From contig NC_089275.1 in NCBI RefSeq assembly GCF_963678975.1, positions 26,783,977 through 26,847,976 on the forward strand: a DNA stretch of 64,000 nt. Direction: 5' to 3'. Under the pieces are notes generated by a model. It was not told the origin of the DNA and ran no database searches. It saw nothing but the letters and a program-made list of their open reading frames with translations. This DNA comes from Dysidea avara (taxonomy: Eukaryota; Porifera; Demospongiae; Dictyoceratida; Dysideidae). Both the position numbers and the translations under genes were made by a program. Every line of letters starts with the position of its first letter. The stretch's first letter is position 1. Of this stretch, positions 42,290 through 53,650 are shown piece after piece.

Positions 42290-42940
42290 TCCATTCACTT
42301 TACTTTTGCTGAGATTTCTGAATCTTTGGCCCTGTCTCATCTGAACTCTCTGGATCCTAGGAAGCCCACAGGCCCAGATGCCCTGTCTGCTATAGGTTCC
42401 TGAAAGAGATATAGGCTGCTCCATTGGTTACCTTATACTGTTAACGTTCAATCATACTTTCACTGTGAAAAAGGTGGGATATAATATGGTATTTCCAGTG
42501 GCTTATTGAATGCAAATAAGCCTTAATATAAATCCTGTATTATACTCATCTTATACTTTAGTATAATGCATACTATACTATTGCATGTATGGTTTCAGTT
42601 TATTTACCACAATACTTGAAATAGCTTATATCTGATATAATGGCCACACTATACCATCACATATATGGTTTCAGTATGTTTAACACATTAACTAAAGCCT
42701 TATGTGGGATTGTTAGTATAATACAGATTATACCAAGCTTTTTTGTATTCAATAAGCCACTGGAAATACCATCTTATATCCTTCTTTTTTCACAGTGTTT
42801 GCAGAGTGGAATTGTTCCTTCACAGACAAGAAGTGTTCACATACTCCAGCTCATAAAGGTGCGTTATGCTTTGGACAATCCTGGCAACTTCAGACCAATC
42901 TCTGTTGTGTCTGTTCTTGCTGTTTATTTATTTTCGTGTA
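42290..42940 (+). pseudogene. Decayed LINE reverse-transcriptase N-terminal fragment, split by a MITE
   Basis: About 42300-42430 encodes LNSLDPRKPTGPDALSA, the 'K.tGpD' region of LINE RT. 42806-42930 encodes SGIVPSQTRSVHILQL and NPGNFRPISVVSV, the next conserved block. The MITE at 42461-42797 separates them, and removing it with one TTT copy restores a continuous frame across the join. Stop codons elsewhere show it is dead. Confidence 0.8.
42461..42797 (-). mobile_element. CACTG-ended MITE, copy 2 (337 bp)
   Basis: Inverted repeats CACTGTGAAAAAGG... and ...CCTTCTTTTTTCACAGTG, TTT on both sides. Reverse complement of 31886-32221 over its length. Inserted into a LINE RT fragment inside the 3.6 kb foldback, a three-level nest. 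Confidence 0.9.
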
Positions 42941-43074
42941 TTTGTTCAATAATTTGCCTTAAGTTAATTGTTGCATTTGTGTCCATGTATATTTGTTTTG
43001 TATCCATGTGTTAAGTTTTGTACTTGTAGATGTTCATTATTTTGTCTGTATTGTATTTTTATTATTTTATTATT

Positions 43075-43628
43075 AGCACTTTACAGTGACCAGCACTGAA
43101 GGTCTGACAGCAACATGTACTGCAGCCTTAGGATTACCTAACCTAATTCAGGACTTAGACTTAATGACTCGACCTACTGACTGATAAGGTGTAACAGAAA
43201 AGGGGCCAAAGTAAGGAAAAAAATCCCTCCAACCCCAGGATTCGAACTGCAGGTCACCCAATGTCTAGTCGGGGCCACACTCAGTCTTCCTCCAGGAGGG
43301 ATGGATTTTCTTCCTTAAACCTAAAGTATTTATTATTAGCACTTTACAGTGACCAGCACTGAAGGTCTGACAGCAACATGTACTGCAGCCTTAGGATTAC
43401 CTAACCTAATTCAGGACTTAGACTTAATGACTCGACCTACTGACTGATAAGGTGTAACAGAAAAGGGGCCAAAGTAAGGAAAAAAATCCCTCCAACCCCA
43501 GGATTCGAACTGCAGGTCACCCAATGTCTAGTTGGGGCCACACTCAGTCTTCCTCCAGGAGGGATGGATTTTCTTCCTTAAACCTAAAGTATTTATTATT
43601 AGCACTTTACAGTGACCAGCACTGAAGG
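43075..43628 (-). repeat. Tandem SINE-like repeat, 263 bp period, about 2.1 copies
   Basis: AGCACTTTACAGTGACCAGC begins at 43075, 43338 and 43601. The two full copies differ at about one base (TAGTCGGGG / TAGTTGGGG). On the minus strand each carries CTGCAGTTCGAATCCTGGGG, resembling a tRNA B box, and ends in the LINE-like tail with a CAGTG...CACTG stem. A diverged partial copy is at about 41170-41280. Confidence 0.85.
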
Positions 43629-44858
43629 TCTGTATGCTGCTCTGACAAGGAAGAATGGTAGTTGCCAATTTTCAGAGAGTAATTTATAAATCAAATCAGT
43701 CTGATAATTTAAGAAACTTTTATTGCTAACTGACAAACAAATTTTTTTACTGTACAAACTCCAAGTATCTATTGACTTTATAAACTGACAATAGCTAACT
43801 GTGAAAGTGCATGCACTCTGGATTTAGCAACTGTCTACACAACCAGAGCAATAATATCTTGGTACGATAAAATCAGTGGAAGTGGAGCAGGTCAAAGAGT
43901 CTGGGTGAACTTATAGCAATGAAAGTCATACATGCATGGAGTGAAGCAACAGCTATACAAGAGGAAGACAACGATATAGGTGACATTCTGGGAGCATGAT
44001 TTTTTTTAATTTTGAAAGCTCTAAGACGGTTCACCTTCATGTTATTGCAGTTAAGAGACAGAATATGAGACTATTCTGTAATAGTGGCTGACTGCTCTAT
44101 TAGAGTATCTCAATTTTTTGTAAAAAGTATTGCAATTCCCTAGCCTATATCTATATAGCTAGTTCATCATGTTCTCATGTTTGGAAGGAAGGGAGACTAC
44201 TTGCATGAGTCCTCTTCTGCATCAACAAACCGTCTTTAGTGCAAAAATAACAGTTGCTTGCAGTATTGTGTGCGTGATCTCCCAGTTCCCGGTCCCGGTT
44301 TTACCAAGAAATCTCCCGCTCCCCTCCCGGTTTTACCATGCAATAACCGCCACAAATGGCTAGCCACATGCTAGTGCCTGTGCGGGCCAAGTATCGCTAT
44401 AGTGTTAGCTACTGTCTTGATGGTTAATTAATTCATCAGTAGCTAGCTATGCATAGCTACTGAGTTTATTTGTCGGCAGTACGTTTCCGGCCAAGAACGA
44501 GTGCGTGGCCAATTAGTCTAGCCATTGCACTGCTTCACCTTTGTCCTGCTTTGCCACACGTGCTCATGCAGTAACGTGCATGTAGCTGACCGGCGTTGAC
44601 CTTGCAGTGCTGCAACTGCAGCTGTTCTTAACTTCCTGAGATTTTTTCAAGGAATTTTGAAGAGCTGATGGGATGTTAACTAGCTATGACAAGCGTAATG
44701 AAAACTTGATACCCTTGAAATATGTCATTGAGATTGCTATAAATATTTAGTAGGTGGTCGACTCGGGGTAGCTTTTTTTGCTGAGATTTGATGGTGGACC
44801 ATCCGTCCTAGCATTAACTATACCTGACCTCTAAAGTATCGAATCATTCTACCTTAAG

Positions 44859-45766
44859 TAGCGATTCAGGAATTCCGTAAATTTTACATAAAATTTTCTC
44901 CGTGAATCTTCCATTGGAGAGTTGGCACAATCAATTCGCTGCCGTACGAGTGATTGATCAAACAATTGGATCATTTTTAGGGTTTCTGGGGGCAAGGAAT
45001 ACGATGGTGCAGTTAGTTTTCTGCTACAAATATGTCTGTGTGTAATTTTATGCCAATTATAAGATTATTTTGCAATATAGCCACTACAATGTAATGTTCT
45101 CTTTGCAAGAAACGACCTAGCACATGTTAGTTACACCAAGGTGAGCATTTTTGTACATGTAGTTTTCAATATTACTATGCTAAAAGTTAGCAAATTTGCA
45201 CCACAAATAGCTCATCTCTTTGATGCACCATTTTGGTAGCTGTCAAGGAGCTGTACATTAAGAGAAAAAATAATCATATAAGCAACTATAAATCAACAAT
45301 ACAACTCCTTGCTTTGCATGCACATTGTATTTTTGGGTGGAGGTGACTGCTACAGAGTGGTTGCACTTCACCATGTGTATGCTGCTTTGCCTTCCGCAAG
45401 ATCCTAAATGTATACAACTATTTAGTGGCTTTCTATGGAGGTGACCTTTATTCAGAGGGTCTTACAAGTAAGGTTACACTGTGGTCCATGTATTAAGGTA
45501 TTGATAACAGAAAACAGAAGTTCAAAATGTTATTGCAAAGCTCAGTTATAAGCATTCATTCAATTGTGCCATTTTTGGGACTATTTTTATTGGAAAGATA
45601 CGGAGAAAATTTTGTCTATTTTCCAGGACAAAACTGCTTATAACTCCACCATCCTATGATGGATTTTTAAAAACTAAGTGTTTATGAGATCCTTAGGGAG
45701 TACTGCACAAGGCTATGCTAAATAAAAACTATTTCCATTAATTTTAAAATTCTTCCGGAATCGCTA
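44859..45766. mobile_element. 0.9 kb inverted-terminal-repeat element (TAGCGATTC ends)
   Basis: Ends TAGCGATTC and GAATCGCTA (subterminal GGAATTCCG / CTTCCGGAA). CCTTAAG (or ACCTTAAG) is duplicated on both sides (44852-44858, 45767-45773), and copy 2 has a single uninterrupted TACCTTAAGGAGAACC near 52662-52677. A 7-9 bp duplication suits hAT-, P- or Mutator-like elements. No transposase frame. Confidence 0.9.
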
Positions 45767-45773
45767 CCTTAAG

Positions 45774-47210
45774 GAGAACCGCACCTTCAACTCATCACTA
45801 GCTACTATCTAGCTATACCTTCTCAAATTGCACGCTGGTAAGGATATAGCCAATAGTAACTACACTGTATTGTTATCATTGCGTGGTTACTTTAATTATT
45901 AATGCAGCGCGCATTCGCTTTAACGCTTAGCTCTTGCTATGTAGCTAGGGATGTCAAACGGATATTCAAAATCGTGACACAGCATCGCGCAGAGCTCGAA
46001 AACTGCTGCAGACTGCTTTTGTAACAGCCATGCAGTAATTGATTAATGAACAAGTAGGCGATTCTCCAACGGGAGTCCAGCCTCCTTTCTCTATTGAGCT
46101 CTATAGCTTCGGCACGAGCACGAGCACCCGTTCATGGCACAAACAAGTGACGTGTGGGTGATTACGTCACTTTGTATAAATATCAATTGTGTATCATTGC
46201 CGGAAACTGATACAGGCGTTCAAGTTGCATCTCTGAATATGTCATACGTATCGATAAACTGGAGCGCTGTTCTACGTGGCGATCAACCTCGCGATCAACA
46301 AAACTAGCCTGCTGTCATCTTCCATACATTTTCTAGAGAGGGATTTAACATTGGGGTTTACGCCCACGCCCATACAGCTATTCTATTCACGAGGAAACTT
46401 ACCAGAGGAGCACTACCTTGACCAGATCATCACTATATATATGAAATCAAAAAACACCTAAACTGTCCGCAGGGTATGCAACTCATCGTGCCACTTATTA
46501 ATGAAATTTACTTGAGAAGAAATTCCATAAAGGCCACTATTTGGTAGTCTCGGGTGATTTTCATCAGAAAATTCCAAATGTAGCTAGAGCCAGTTCGGGG
46601 GGGCGGGCGGGCGGGTCATTATCATTATCCATTACCTCAGTACTTGCCACTTATACTAAGTTATTTTCATACCTCAATAACACTCTCCGGGACCTGATAC
46701 TCTCTGCGTAATTAACTTAGCCAACTCAACATAGCTAGTTTGGCAACTATCCTCTTTAGATATAGCTAATTATAGTCGTCCTTTGTCACTTGATCACTTC
46801 CACTCGAAGATAAACTTTTAATTGTAAATGTCATTGCACCATTTTTTTTCACATTCTCTTAGCTCAACTATGCGCAAGGTACTTAGCTACCTGCTGTACG
46901 AGCTACAGGTACTGTATGAGTGCAGTAATACTGAACTACACATACATCCTCAATACTAATTTGGTTAATCAGATATAATAATAATAGTGATTTTTTTAAT
47001 AATGGGAAAGGGATGTCAAAAGCTAGGTAACTAATTAGGATGATGGGATGGACTAAAGTAAGATATACAGTTGCCGTATATGGAAGGAAATACTTGCTGA
47101 ATGAAGTTTAGAACTCCAGAAGCTTTAACACTGATGGCTATAGATATTATGTGATGACCATTGCATAGTAGCTAGCTACTTATAATGACTGGATCTATTT
47201 TGAAGTATGT
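45774..47210. other. Shared duplicated sequence without recognised genes
   Basis: Matches copy 2 at 52674-54606 apart from the LINE insertion at about 53160-53650 and a ~45 bp deletion in copy 1 near 46530. The short frames with FLERDLTLGFTPTP (46276-46461; 53668-53928) are partly shared between copies but diverge downstream, so coding is doubtful. A GGGCGGGC run lies at about 46598-46613. Confidence 0.5.
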
Positions 47211-47212
47211 AG

Positions 47213-47764
47213 TTAGCATATTTCACTTATAGTACATGCTTTACCATTTATCTTGTAGTCTGTAAATCTATAGCACTTGGTGATTGAGTACATCACAGTG
47301 CAACGCACTTCTGTCTGGGCATCAAATTGCATCTGCCAAACTCCAGTCCATTTACCCAGATTGTCTAAATCATGTTGGAGATGAAAAGAGTCTTCCAAAG
47401 ACTAAATAAATAATGCAGTCATTAGCAAATAGGCTGATACTTGAAATATGTTTCTGGATATTAGATCTGCATATAAAAGAAACATTAACAGATTTAGTAC
47501 AGCTTCTTGTGGTACTCCAGACATTACTTGAACTAGATCAGATTCTTCTCCATCAGTAGTGTACGTTGAACAAGTAAGCCAAGAAATCCACCACTGGAAT
47601 GGCAAGGGAGTGGGTATAAAAATAAAATGATTATAGTTTGTTTCCAAAACAGTTTCTGACAAATGATGACTATGAAAATTTTCTAATGGAGGCCAGGTGG
47701 TAATGGCCAAGTGCTTAAATTTCAGTGGTCTCATAGTGACTGGATGAGTTGTTAAACCTATCAA
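47213..47764 (-). pseudogene. Decayed LINE reverse transcriptase (copy 1)
   Basis: Minus-strand frames give VMSGVPQEAVLNLLMFLLYADL, cut here to its core SGVPQ.AVL..LMFLLY (RT motif 'SGVPQGSVLGPLLF'), then, after a break, FHLQHDLDNLGKWTGVWQM (region after the catalytic YADD box). The YADD box itself is not intact. Its protein translation is identical to 54609-55160. Confidence 0.75.
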
Positions 47765-49177
47765 ATTCTATTAAATTAAATTTATGATTACTTTTCTGTG
47801 TTGATCGTATTAAGGACAAAATCTAATGGACATGTTAATTCCAGTGTAGCAATGGACTAGCGAGTTCTATACAACAATATCAGGAGTTATATATTAGGAT
47901 GGAAGTCGGGATGGTAGTTTGGGGTGCTTCACACGCCCTGGTGGTTATGTAAGTTAGCAAACACATGAATAAATCAAAAAACCTTAATAAGCGCAGTAGC
48001 TAGAATAGAAATCATTTGTTTATGATGATAAGTGTCATGCTGCTGAATCAATGAAGCAGGGCAACCATTCAAGTCATGAATTGTTGTAGGTTGGGTGGAA
48101 TCACATAAAAAGCACTTTGAATCACAATGTAATGGCCACCTCCAAAGGTTGACAGTAGTGGGTAGAATATCGGAGGCTGCTCATAAGAGATTCCAGGTCT
48201 TGCAGGAACTTTCTAATTAGCAGAATTACTAAACTTTGATTGGACAGAGAGTGTCTTCAAATGATCTTTGCAATGCAATGCATACTTAATCCAATGCATT
48301 AGCTGAGTTTTAGCTTTAAGATGCAGGGATCAAGCAGATGGTAAGGCATATAGCTGCTTCTAAACATTAGTTAATATGAAGTACTCATTATAGTTAATTT
48401 GCAAAGCAACATTCCCAAGATGTAGTTGCAGACCTATGTAGCTCTCGAAGCCAGGGGTCAGAAGTAGCACTAGCACAGGACAACAGATTGAACTTTGTTT
48501 CCCTGCCAGGATACTTAGGCAACAAACTCCTGGGTAGCTAGTGCAGTATAATTCTAGAAGTACGTACTGTGTGGAAACTTAAACCATTTCTTGAGGAGTA
48601 ATGAATTCTAACTTTGAAATTTATAGTCTGGCTTTAAACTGAATCTATATACAAACAGAATTGCTGAATATAGATTATGTAGTTCCTATATAATATTCAC
48701 CACAAATAGGAAGTATTTCAGTAAATCAGTCAAATGAGTAATTTTGCCACTTAATTGCAACCTTCTTAAAACTGGTTAACTATGCTACATGAGACAAAAA
48801 GGGTTTACTGTGGTTGATCGTAGATCCTCAGAACATCAGAAATCAAATAGCCCCAAAACCATAGGCTGTTTGAAGTAGTTCACTACGTAGCTACATATGT
48901 GTGCAGCTTGCAGAGTTTTTAATGTGTGTGTCCTCCTGCACATAGCTATTGTACCTATGGAGAGGCCAACCGTGCATGAATGCTGATGTGCAGGGACATA
49001 GTTATGTGTTACATGGACTTGTGTCATTTTTCAATGAATATTTTACATAGACTTACATCACCGTATAAATGAAGACAAAACCATAGGACTACTAATCACT
49101 ATTTGTTATTTCCCTGTAGCTACCATACAGCTTCAGTAGGAAGAGAATGTATACAGACTTATAATAGCTAAAATAAC
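47765..49177. other. Duplicated non-coding sequence, end of copy 1
   Basis: Almost identical to 55161-56570. No convincing coding region; the 63-residue minus frame at 48836-49027 is repeated unchanged at 56226-56417 but has no recognisable domain. Probably LINE-derived or inert. Confidence 0.5.
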
Positions 49178-50753
49178 TATACCTGACAGCTTCCAATTAT
49201 TCTAGAACAATTCTAATAAAACTAACCACCCATAATTCCTCAAATTATGCTGGCATAATAGGCTTAGGCCTAATCACCTGGATGATTCTTCGCCAGTATG
49301 CTCTCTTCTCAGAGGATGATTTAGATAATGGAAATTCAACTAAGGATAATGATTGACTTGTCAGTGAACAAATCTTTAAAGGGTTTCAGTTTCACCAATG
49401 TGCAAAATGTATAGCAACGATGTAGTGAAATTTGATATTAAATGTGATACATATATATGTACACTAATGATGACTTTTTTGAAACTAGCTACTGTTGCTA
49501 TACAGCATGCTATGTAGTGCTGGAAAAGACATTAAAGTGGAAAATTTCTATTGGTTACTTAGCACTTACTAGTGAGTAGAATTGTGAAATATAATCCAGG
49601 TTTTGTTTACTTGCAAACTGCAGAATGGCTTTTTACAGTATACAGAATTACCAATATTGATGTAAACACTGTGTACCTAGAATTTTGCAGATCACTCCTT
49701 TTGTTAATACATGTACATTCTAACATTACATACGATGGTAGGCAGCAACTGTTAGAATTTTATTTGCTACATGATACACACTCAAATTTCATTTTTGACT
49801 AAAGTTAGCTAATTAACTGTGTCAAAGTAGTTGGATTTTATAAATTTAAAATCTTGCTAAGAAGAAATAACTGCACAGATATTTCAAATTGCATTTTATG
49901 TGTTTATGGTTCAGTGTATACACAAATACAATGACGTACATCATTTAAAATATTACCAATAGCTATATACATCATAATAATAGCCTATAACCATGTGCAA
50001 GTATGCATATTCTCATTAATGTCAAAGTAATAGCTGGTTGAACACTTCATGGCACTAAATAAATGCAGAGAGCACGTACTAAGCAATATATTTATTAGCG
50101 TCTCTAACTACATGCATGTACTTAGCTATCCAGAGATAATACTAAATAGCATGTACTGCATGTGATGTTATTGATCTAAATGAATGCAGCATGTGTACCT
50201 TGTGGTTTACATCAGGATTTTCGCTGTTTAGTGTAGCTGTTATTATTCAAAAGTCATTATTCTACTGAATTATTGCCTACATAGCAGCACATCCATGAGG
50301 TATGTATCTGGTTTTTGAACATTCCATCCTTGGGCCTGCGGCCCTCAGTTGTCATGTTTACAAATCAGATACAAACTGAATGGGTCGGTGAATTTATAAC
50401 TGATTTGTGGTATGGGGTGTGCATGGATCAAAGGCATTTATTTGTAGCTAATACCAAGCTAAGATTTTAAGAATAGATAGCTACTGGGCAGTCAGCTCAG
50501 CTGGTTTGCCAGGGGGGTAACCCCAAATGGCTAACCACATGCTGCCTGTGCAGGCCAAGTGTTGCTGTATTGTTAGCTACTGTCTTGATGGTTAATTAAT
50601 CGAGACCGAGGACTAATAACGTATTGTATGTATCATCTTATTACTTATGATGGTTCTCTCTCTATCAGTAGCTAGCTATGCATAGCTACTGAGTTTATTT
50701 GTCGGCAGTATTTTTCCGGCCAAGAACGAGCGCGTGACCAATTAGTCTAGCCA

Positions 50754-51476
50754 TTGTACAACAAAGTTATAGCCTCCATTTCCAATGCCATCTCTATGTG
50801 TCAATTCGGATTTATGAAAGGCTGTTCAACTTTACAACAGCTTCTTATATTTTTAAACAGTATTCATGAACACTGTAAAATTCAAACAGATGTAATATAC
50901 TTAGACTTTGCAAAAGCATTTGACAGAGTTCCCCACAATGAATTACTTTTAAAACTCTGGAAAATCGGTATCACTGGCAACCTTTGGTCGTGGTTTAGAT
51001 CTTACCTCAACAACAGACAGCAATGCGTTTGCCTTAATGGTTCATATTCCACCTTCTTACCAGTCCTATCAGGTGTGCCTCAAGGGAGTATTCTAGGACC
51101 ACTTTTATTTCTTATCTACATCAATGACTTATTTTTATCTGTCCGTTCCTCTAATGCTCTCTCCTTTGTAGATGACACAAAATGCTATAAACAAATTCTT
51201 GAACATCTAGACTCCATACAACTTCAACAAGACCTTGATTCAATGGCAAACTGGTCTAGAGATTGGAACCAATTTTTGAACACCAGCAAGTTTATACATC
51301 TATCATTTAATACAAAATTTCCCACATCCTATTTCATAGATGACACTATAATCAAAACTAGTAGTACTCACCATGAGTCCATGACCTCGGTGTCATTTTA
51401 TCAACTGATTTATCTTGGAAAAATCATTATAACCATATATCAGCTAAAGCCTATTATAGAACCCTTGGACTACTGA
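50754..51476 (+). pseudogene. LINE reverse transcriptase, catalytic part (frameshifted)
   Basis: First frame of the truncated LINE: RT palm with motifs A, B and F-V-D-D. The apparent start Met comes from the truncation point and target duplication, not a true start. Frame lost after about 51375. Confidence 0.88.
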
Positions 51477-52341
51477 GACGTACCTTCAGCCACTCAGTTG
51501 ACATTTCAACCAAAATAACTTTGTATTTAGCATTAGTTCGATCACAATTACTTTACTGTTCTCCTTTATGGCACCCCTACCTTATTTGTGACATCTCTAC
51601 TTTAGAAAGAATCCAACGCCGGGCTACCAAATTTATTCTAAATGACTATGTAACCGATTACAAAACACGTCTTATCAAACTTAACATGCTACCACTGATG
51701 TACACCTATGATCTTTATGACATACTCTTCTTCGTAAAATCAATCCAGCATCCATCTAATCATTTCAATATCAGTAACTATGTCAACTTTTGCCACAATC
51801 CTACCAGATCCTCCACCAGCAACAAGCTTCAACACAATTTTACATCATCCAACAAACAAAGTAACTTCTACTTTAACAGATTACCAAGAACCTACAACAG
51901 TCTACCAGTACTTGACTTAAATCAACCTTTTTCCACCATTAAATCACAGTTACTCAAGATCTTCTGGCAGCATTTTACAAACAATTTTGACTCTGACAAT
52001 CCTCACAGTCTGCACTTTGTTTGCCCTTGTAGTACCTCCTTGCCCACCAAACTTCAGCAGTAATTAATTTTTTTTCTTGCTCTCTCTTAAAATAAGTACT
52101 TATGTAAGTAAGTTTATTATTAAATACACATGTAAGTTTTTAAATTATAGGATAGTTCAACTATAGCTATATCAAATGTAAATGTATGTAATAACTTTAG
52201 CCAGCTAACTTAATTTTTATACATTCAATTGTAAATGTAAGTTGTACATATACTTTTTCTGGCTGTGGGCACCAGTTGCCCACAGACCTTTAATGCAGGC
52301 CTTGCCTGCATTAAAAAGCAGTTAAAATAAAAAAATAAAAA
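50760..52341 (+). mobile_element. 5'-truncated LINE with RT domain, copy-2-specific
   Basis: Flanked by ATTGTAC (50753-50759 and 52342-52348). Copy 1 has the uninserted CCATTGCACTGC near 44521. RT begins inside the fingers region and contains motif A (YLDFAKAFDRVPHNE), motif B (SGVPQGSILGPLLFLIYIN) and the catalytic box as SFVDDTK (Ala replaced by Val). A frameshift near 51375-51385 moves the thumb and C-terminal region into another frame (51521-52063: ERIQRRATKFILNDY ... FVCPCSTSL). The 3' UTR has two hairpins (52264-52284, and about 52288-52314) and an A-rich tail. CR1/jockey-superfamily-like. No endonuclease domain in this copy. Confidence 0.92.
51521..52063 (+). pseudogene. LINE reverse transcriptase, C-terminal part
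   Basis: Second frame: LALVRSQLLYCSPLWHP (RT thumb 'R..l.Yg.pvW'), LERIQRRATKFIL, FNRLPRTYNSLP, and a C-terminal C-P-C motif, ending TAA at 52061-52063. The same C-terminal CPC segment is present in the truncated copies at 25600 and 33468. Confidence 0.88.
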
Positions 52342-53159
52342 ATTGTACTGCTTCACCTTTGTCCTGCTTTACCACACGTACTCAGTAACGTGCATGTGGC
52401 TGACCATACAGTGCTGCAACTGCAGCTGTTCTAAACTTCCTGAGCTTTTTTCAAGGAATTTTGAAGAGCTGATGGGATGTTAGCTAGCTATGACAAGCGT
52501 AATGAAAACTTGATACCCTTGAAATACGTCACTGAGATTGGTATAAATATTTAGTAGGTGGTCGACTCGGACGCTAGTAGGGGTAGCTTTTTTTGCTAAG
52601 ATTTGATGGTGGACCATCCGTCCTAACATTAACTACCTGACCTCTAAAGTATCGAATCATTCTACCTTAAGGAGAACCGCACCTTCAACTCATCACTAGC
52701 TACTATCTAGCTACCTTCTCAAACTGCACGCTGGTAAGGATATAGCTAATAGTAGTTACACTGTATTGTTATCATTGCGTGGTAACTTTTAATTATTAAT
52801 GCAGCACGCATTCGCTTTAACGCTTAGTTCTATAGTTATGTAGCTAGGGATGTCAAACGGATTTTCAAAATCGTGACACAGCATCGTGCAGAGCTCGAAA
52901 ACTGCTGCAGACTGGCACATTTGCTTTTGTAACAGCCAGTAATTGATTACTGAACAAATATAGGCGATTCTCCAGCGGGAGTCCAGCCTTCTTTCTCTAT
53001 TGAGCACTAGCCTCGGCACGAGCACCAGCACCCGCTCATGGCACAAACAAGTGATGTGTGGGTGATTACGTCACTTTGTATTATCAATTACGTATCATTG
53101 CCGGAAACTAATACAGGCGTTCAAGTTGCATCTGTGAATACGTCATACGTATCGATAAA

Positions 53160-53650
53160 CATTTAAGATTTAAGATTAGGTACTGGGCAGTCAGCTCAGC
53201 TGGTTTGCCCAGGGGGTGAAAACCCCAAATGGTACAATCAAATACATACATACATACATACAATTTGATAATTAATTACAGTAGTGAAGGTTAAGTACGT
53301 AAATAAATTCATCCAAGTTTCTTGATTCTATTATATTAATTGGCAACTCATTCCAGTCTTTAACAGTTCTAGGATAATAACTATATTTATAGGTGTTGGG
53401 GTTGCTTGTGGCAGAATGAAATGATTGGGGTGATGTTGCCTGGTACAAAATTGAGTTCTTTAATAATGTGAGGGGATGGAGATCGGTAGTGCATTATTAA
53501 TTATTTTATAGAATAGTGTTAATCTTGATGACTGACGGCGTTGTTGTAATGTAGGTATGCTAAGAGAGGACAATAATGACGTAACACTATTTCTGGAGTA
53601 ATCTGATAAAATCCATCGAGCAGCTCTTCTTTGCACCTTTTCTAACTGGA
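53160..53650 (-). mobile_element. LINE 3' fragment of a second family, minus strand
   Basis: Absent from copy 1 (continuous ATAAACTGGAGCGCTG near 46255). The minus strand encodes FQLEKVQRRAARWILSDYS and SIPTLQQRRQSSRLTLFYKI, an RT C-terminal region unlike the 50760 LINE in sequence. Its 3' end (plus-strand left side) has a CTGGGCA...TGCCCAG stem (53183-53212) and an ATAC repeat tail. The same tail motif is at about 40650-40720 and 50470-50530. Confidence 0.8.

Larger units (their letters stand above)
40717..44342. mobile_element. 3.6 kb foldback element with long inverted repeats
   Basis: Absent from duplication copy 2 (GGTAACCCCAAATGGC near 50516). Left end GCATTGGTAAAACCGAGAGG and right end, read inverted, GCATGGTAAAACCGGGAGGG. 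The inverted similarity continues through GGGAGATTTCTTGGTAAAAC, TTTGTTGATGCAGAAGAGGA, the TACTCTAATAGAGCAGTC motif (40951-40971; inverted at 44090-44113) and further blocks to about 41340 and 43870, so arms are several hundred bp. The interior contains a LINE reverse-transcriptase fragment, a CACTG MITE and tandem SINE-like repeats. No transposase. Target duplication not resolved. Confidence 0.82.
32531..49177. repeat. Tandem segmental duplication, copy 1 (expanded by insertions)
   Basis: Starts TATACCTGACAGCTTCC at 32531 and runs to the start of copy 2. It aligns in order with 49178 to about 56570. Five copy-1-specific insertions (32637, about 33468, 34784, about 40717, 44859) account for about 11.4 kb; removing them leaves about 5.3 kb, matching copy 2 after removal of its two LINE insertions. 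The distal parts (46600-49150 versus 54000-56560) are almost identical. Confidence 0.92.

Noticed and set aside
48836..49027. 63-codon minus frame conserved at 56226-56417
   Set aside because: Identity is explained by the near-identical segmental duplication, not by selection on a protein.
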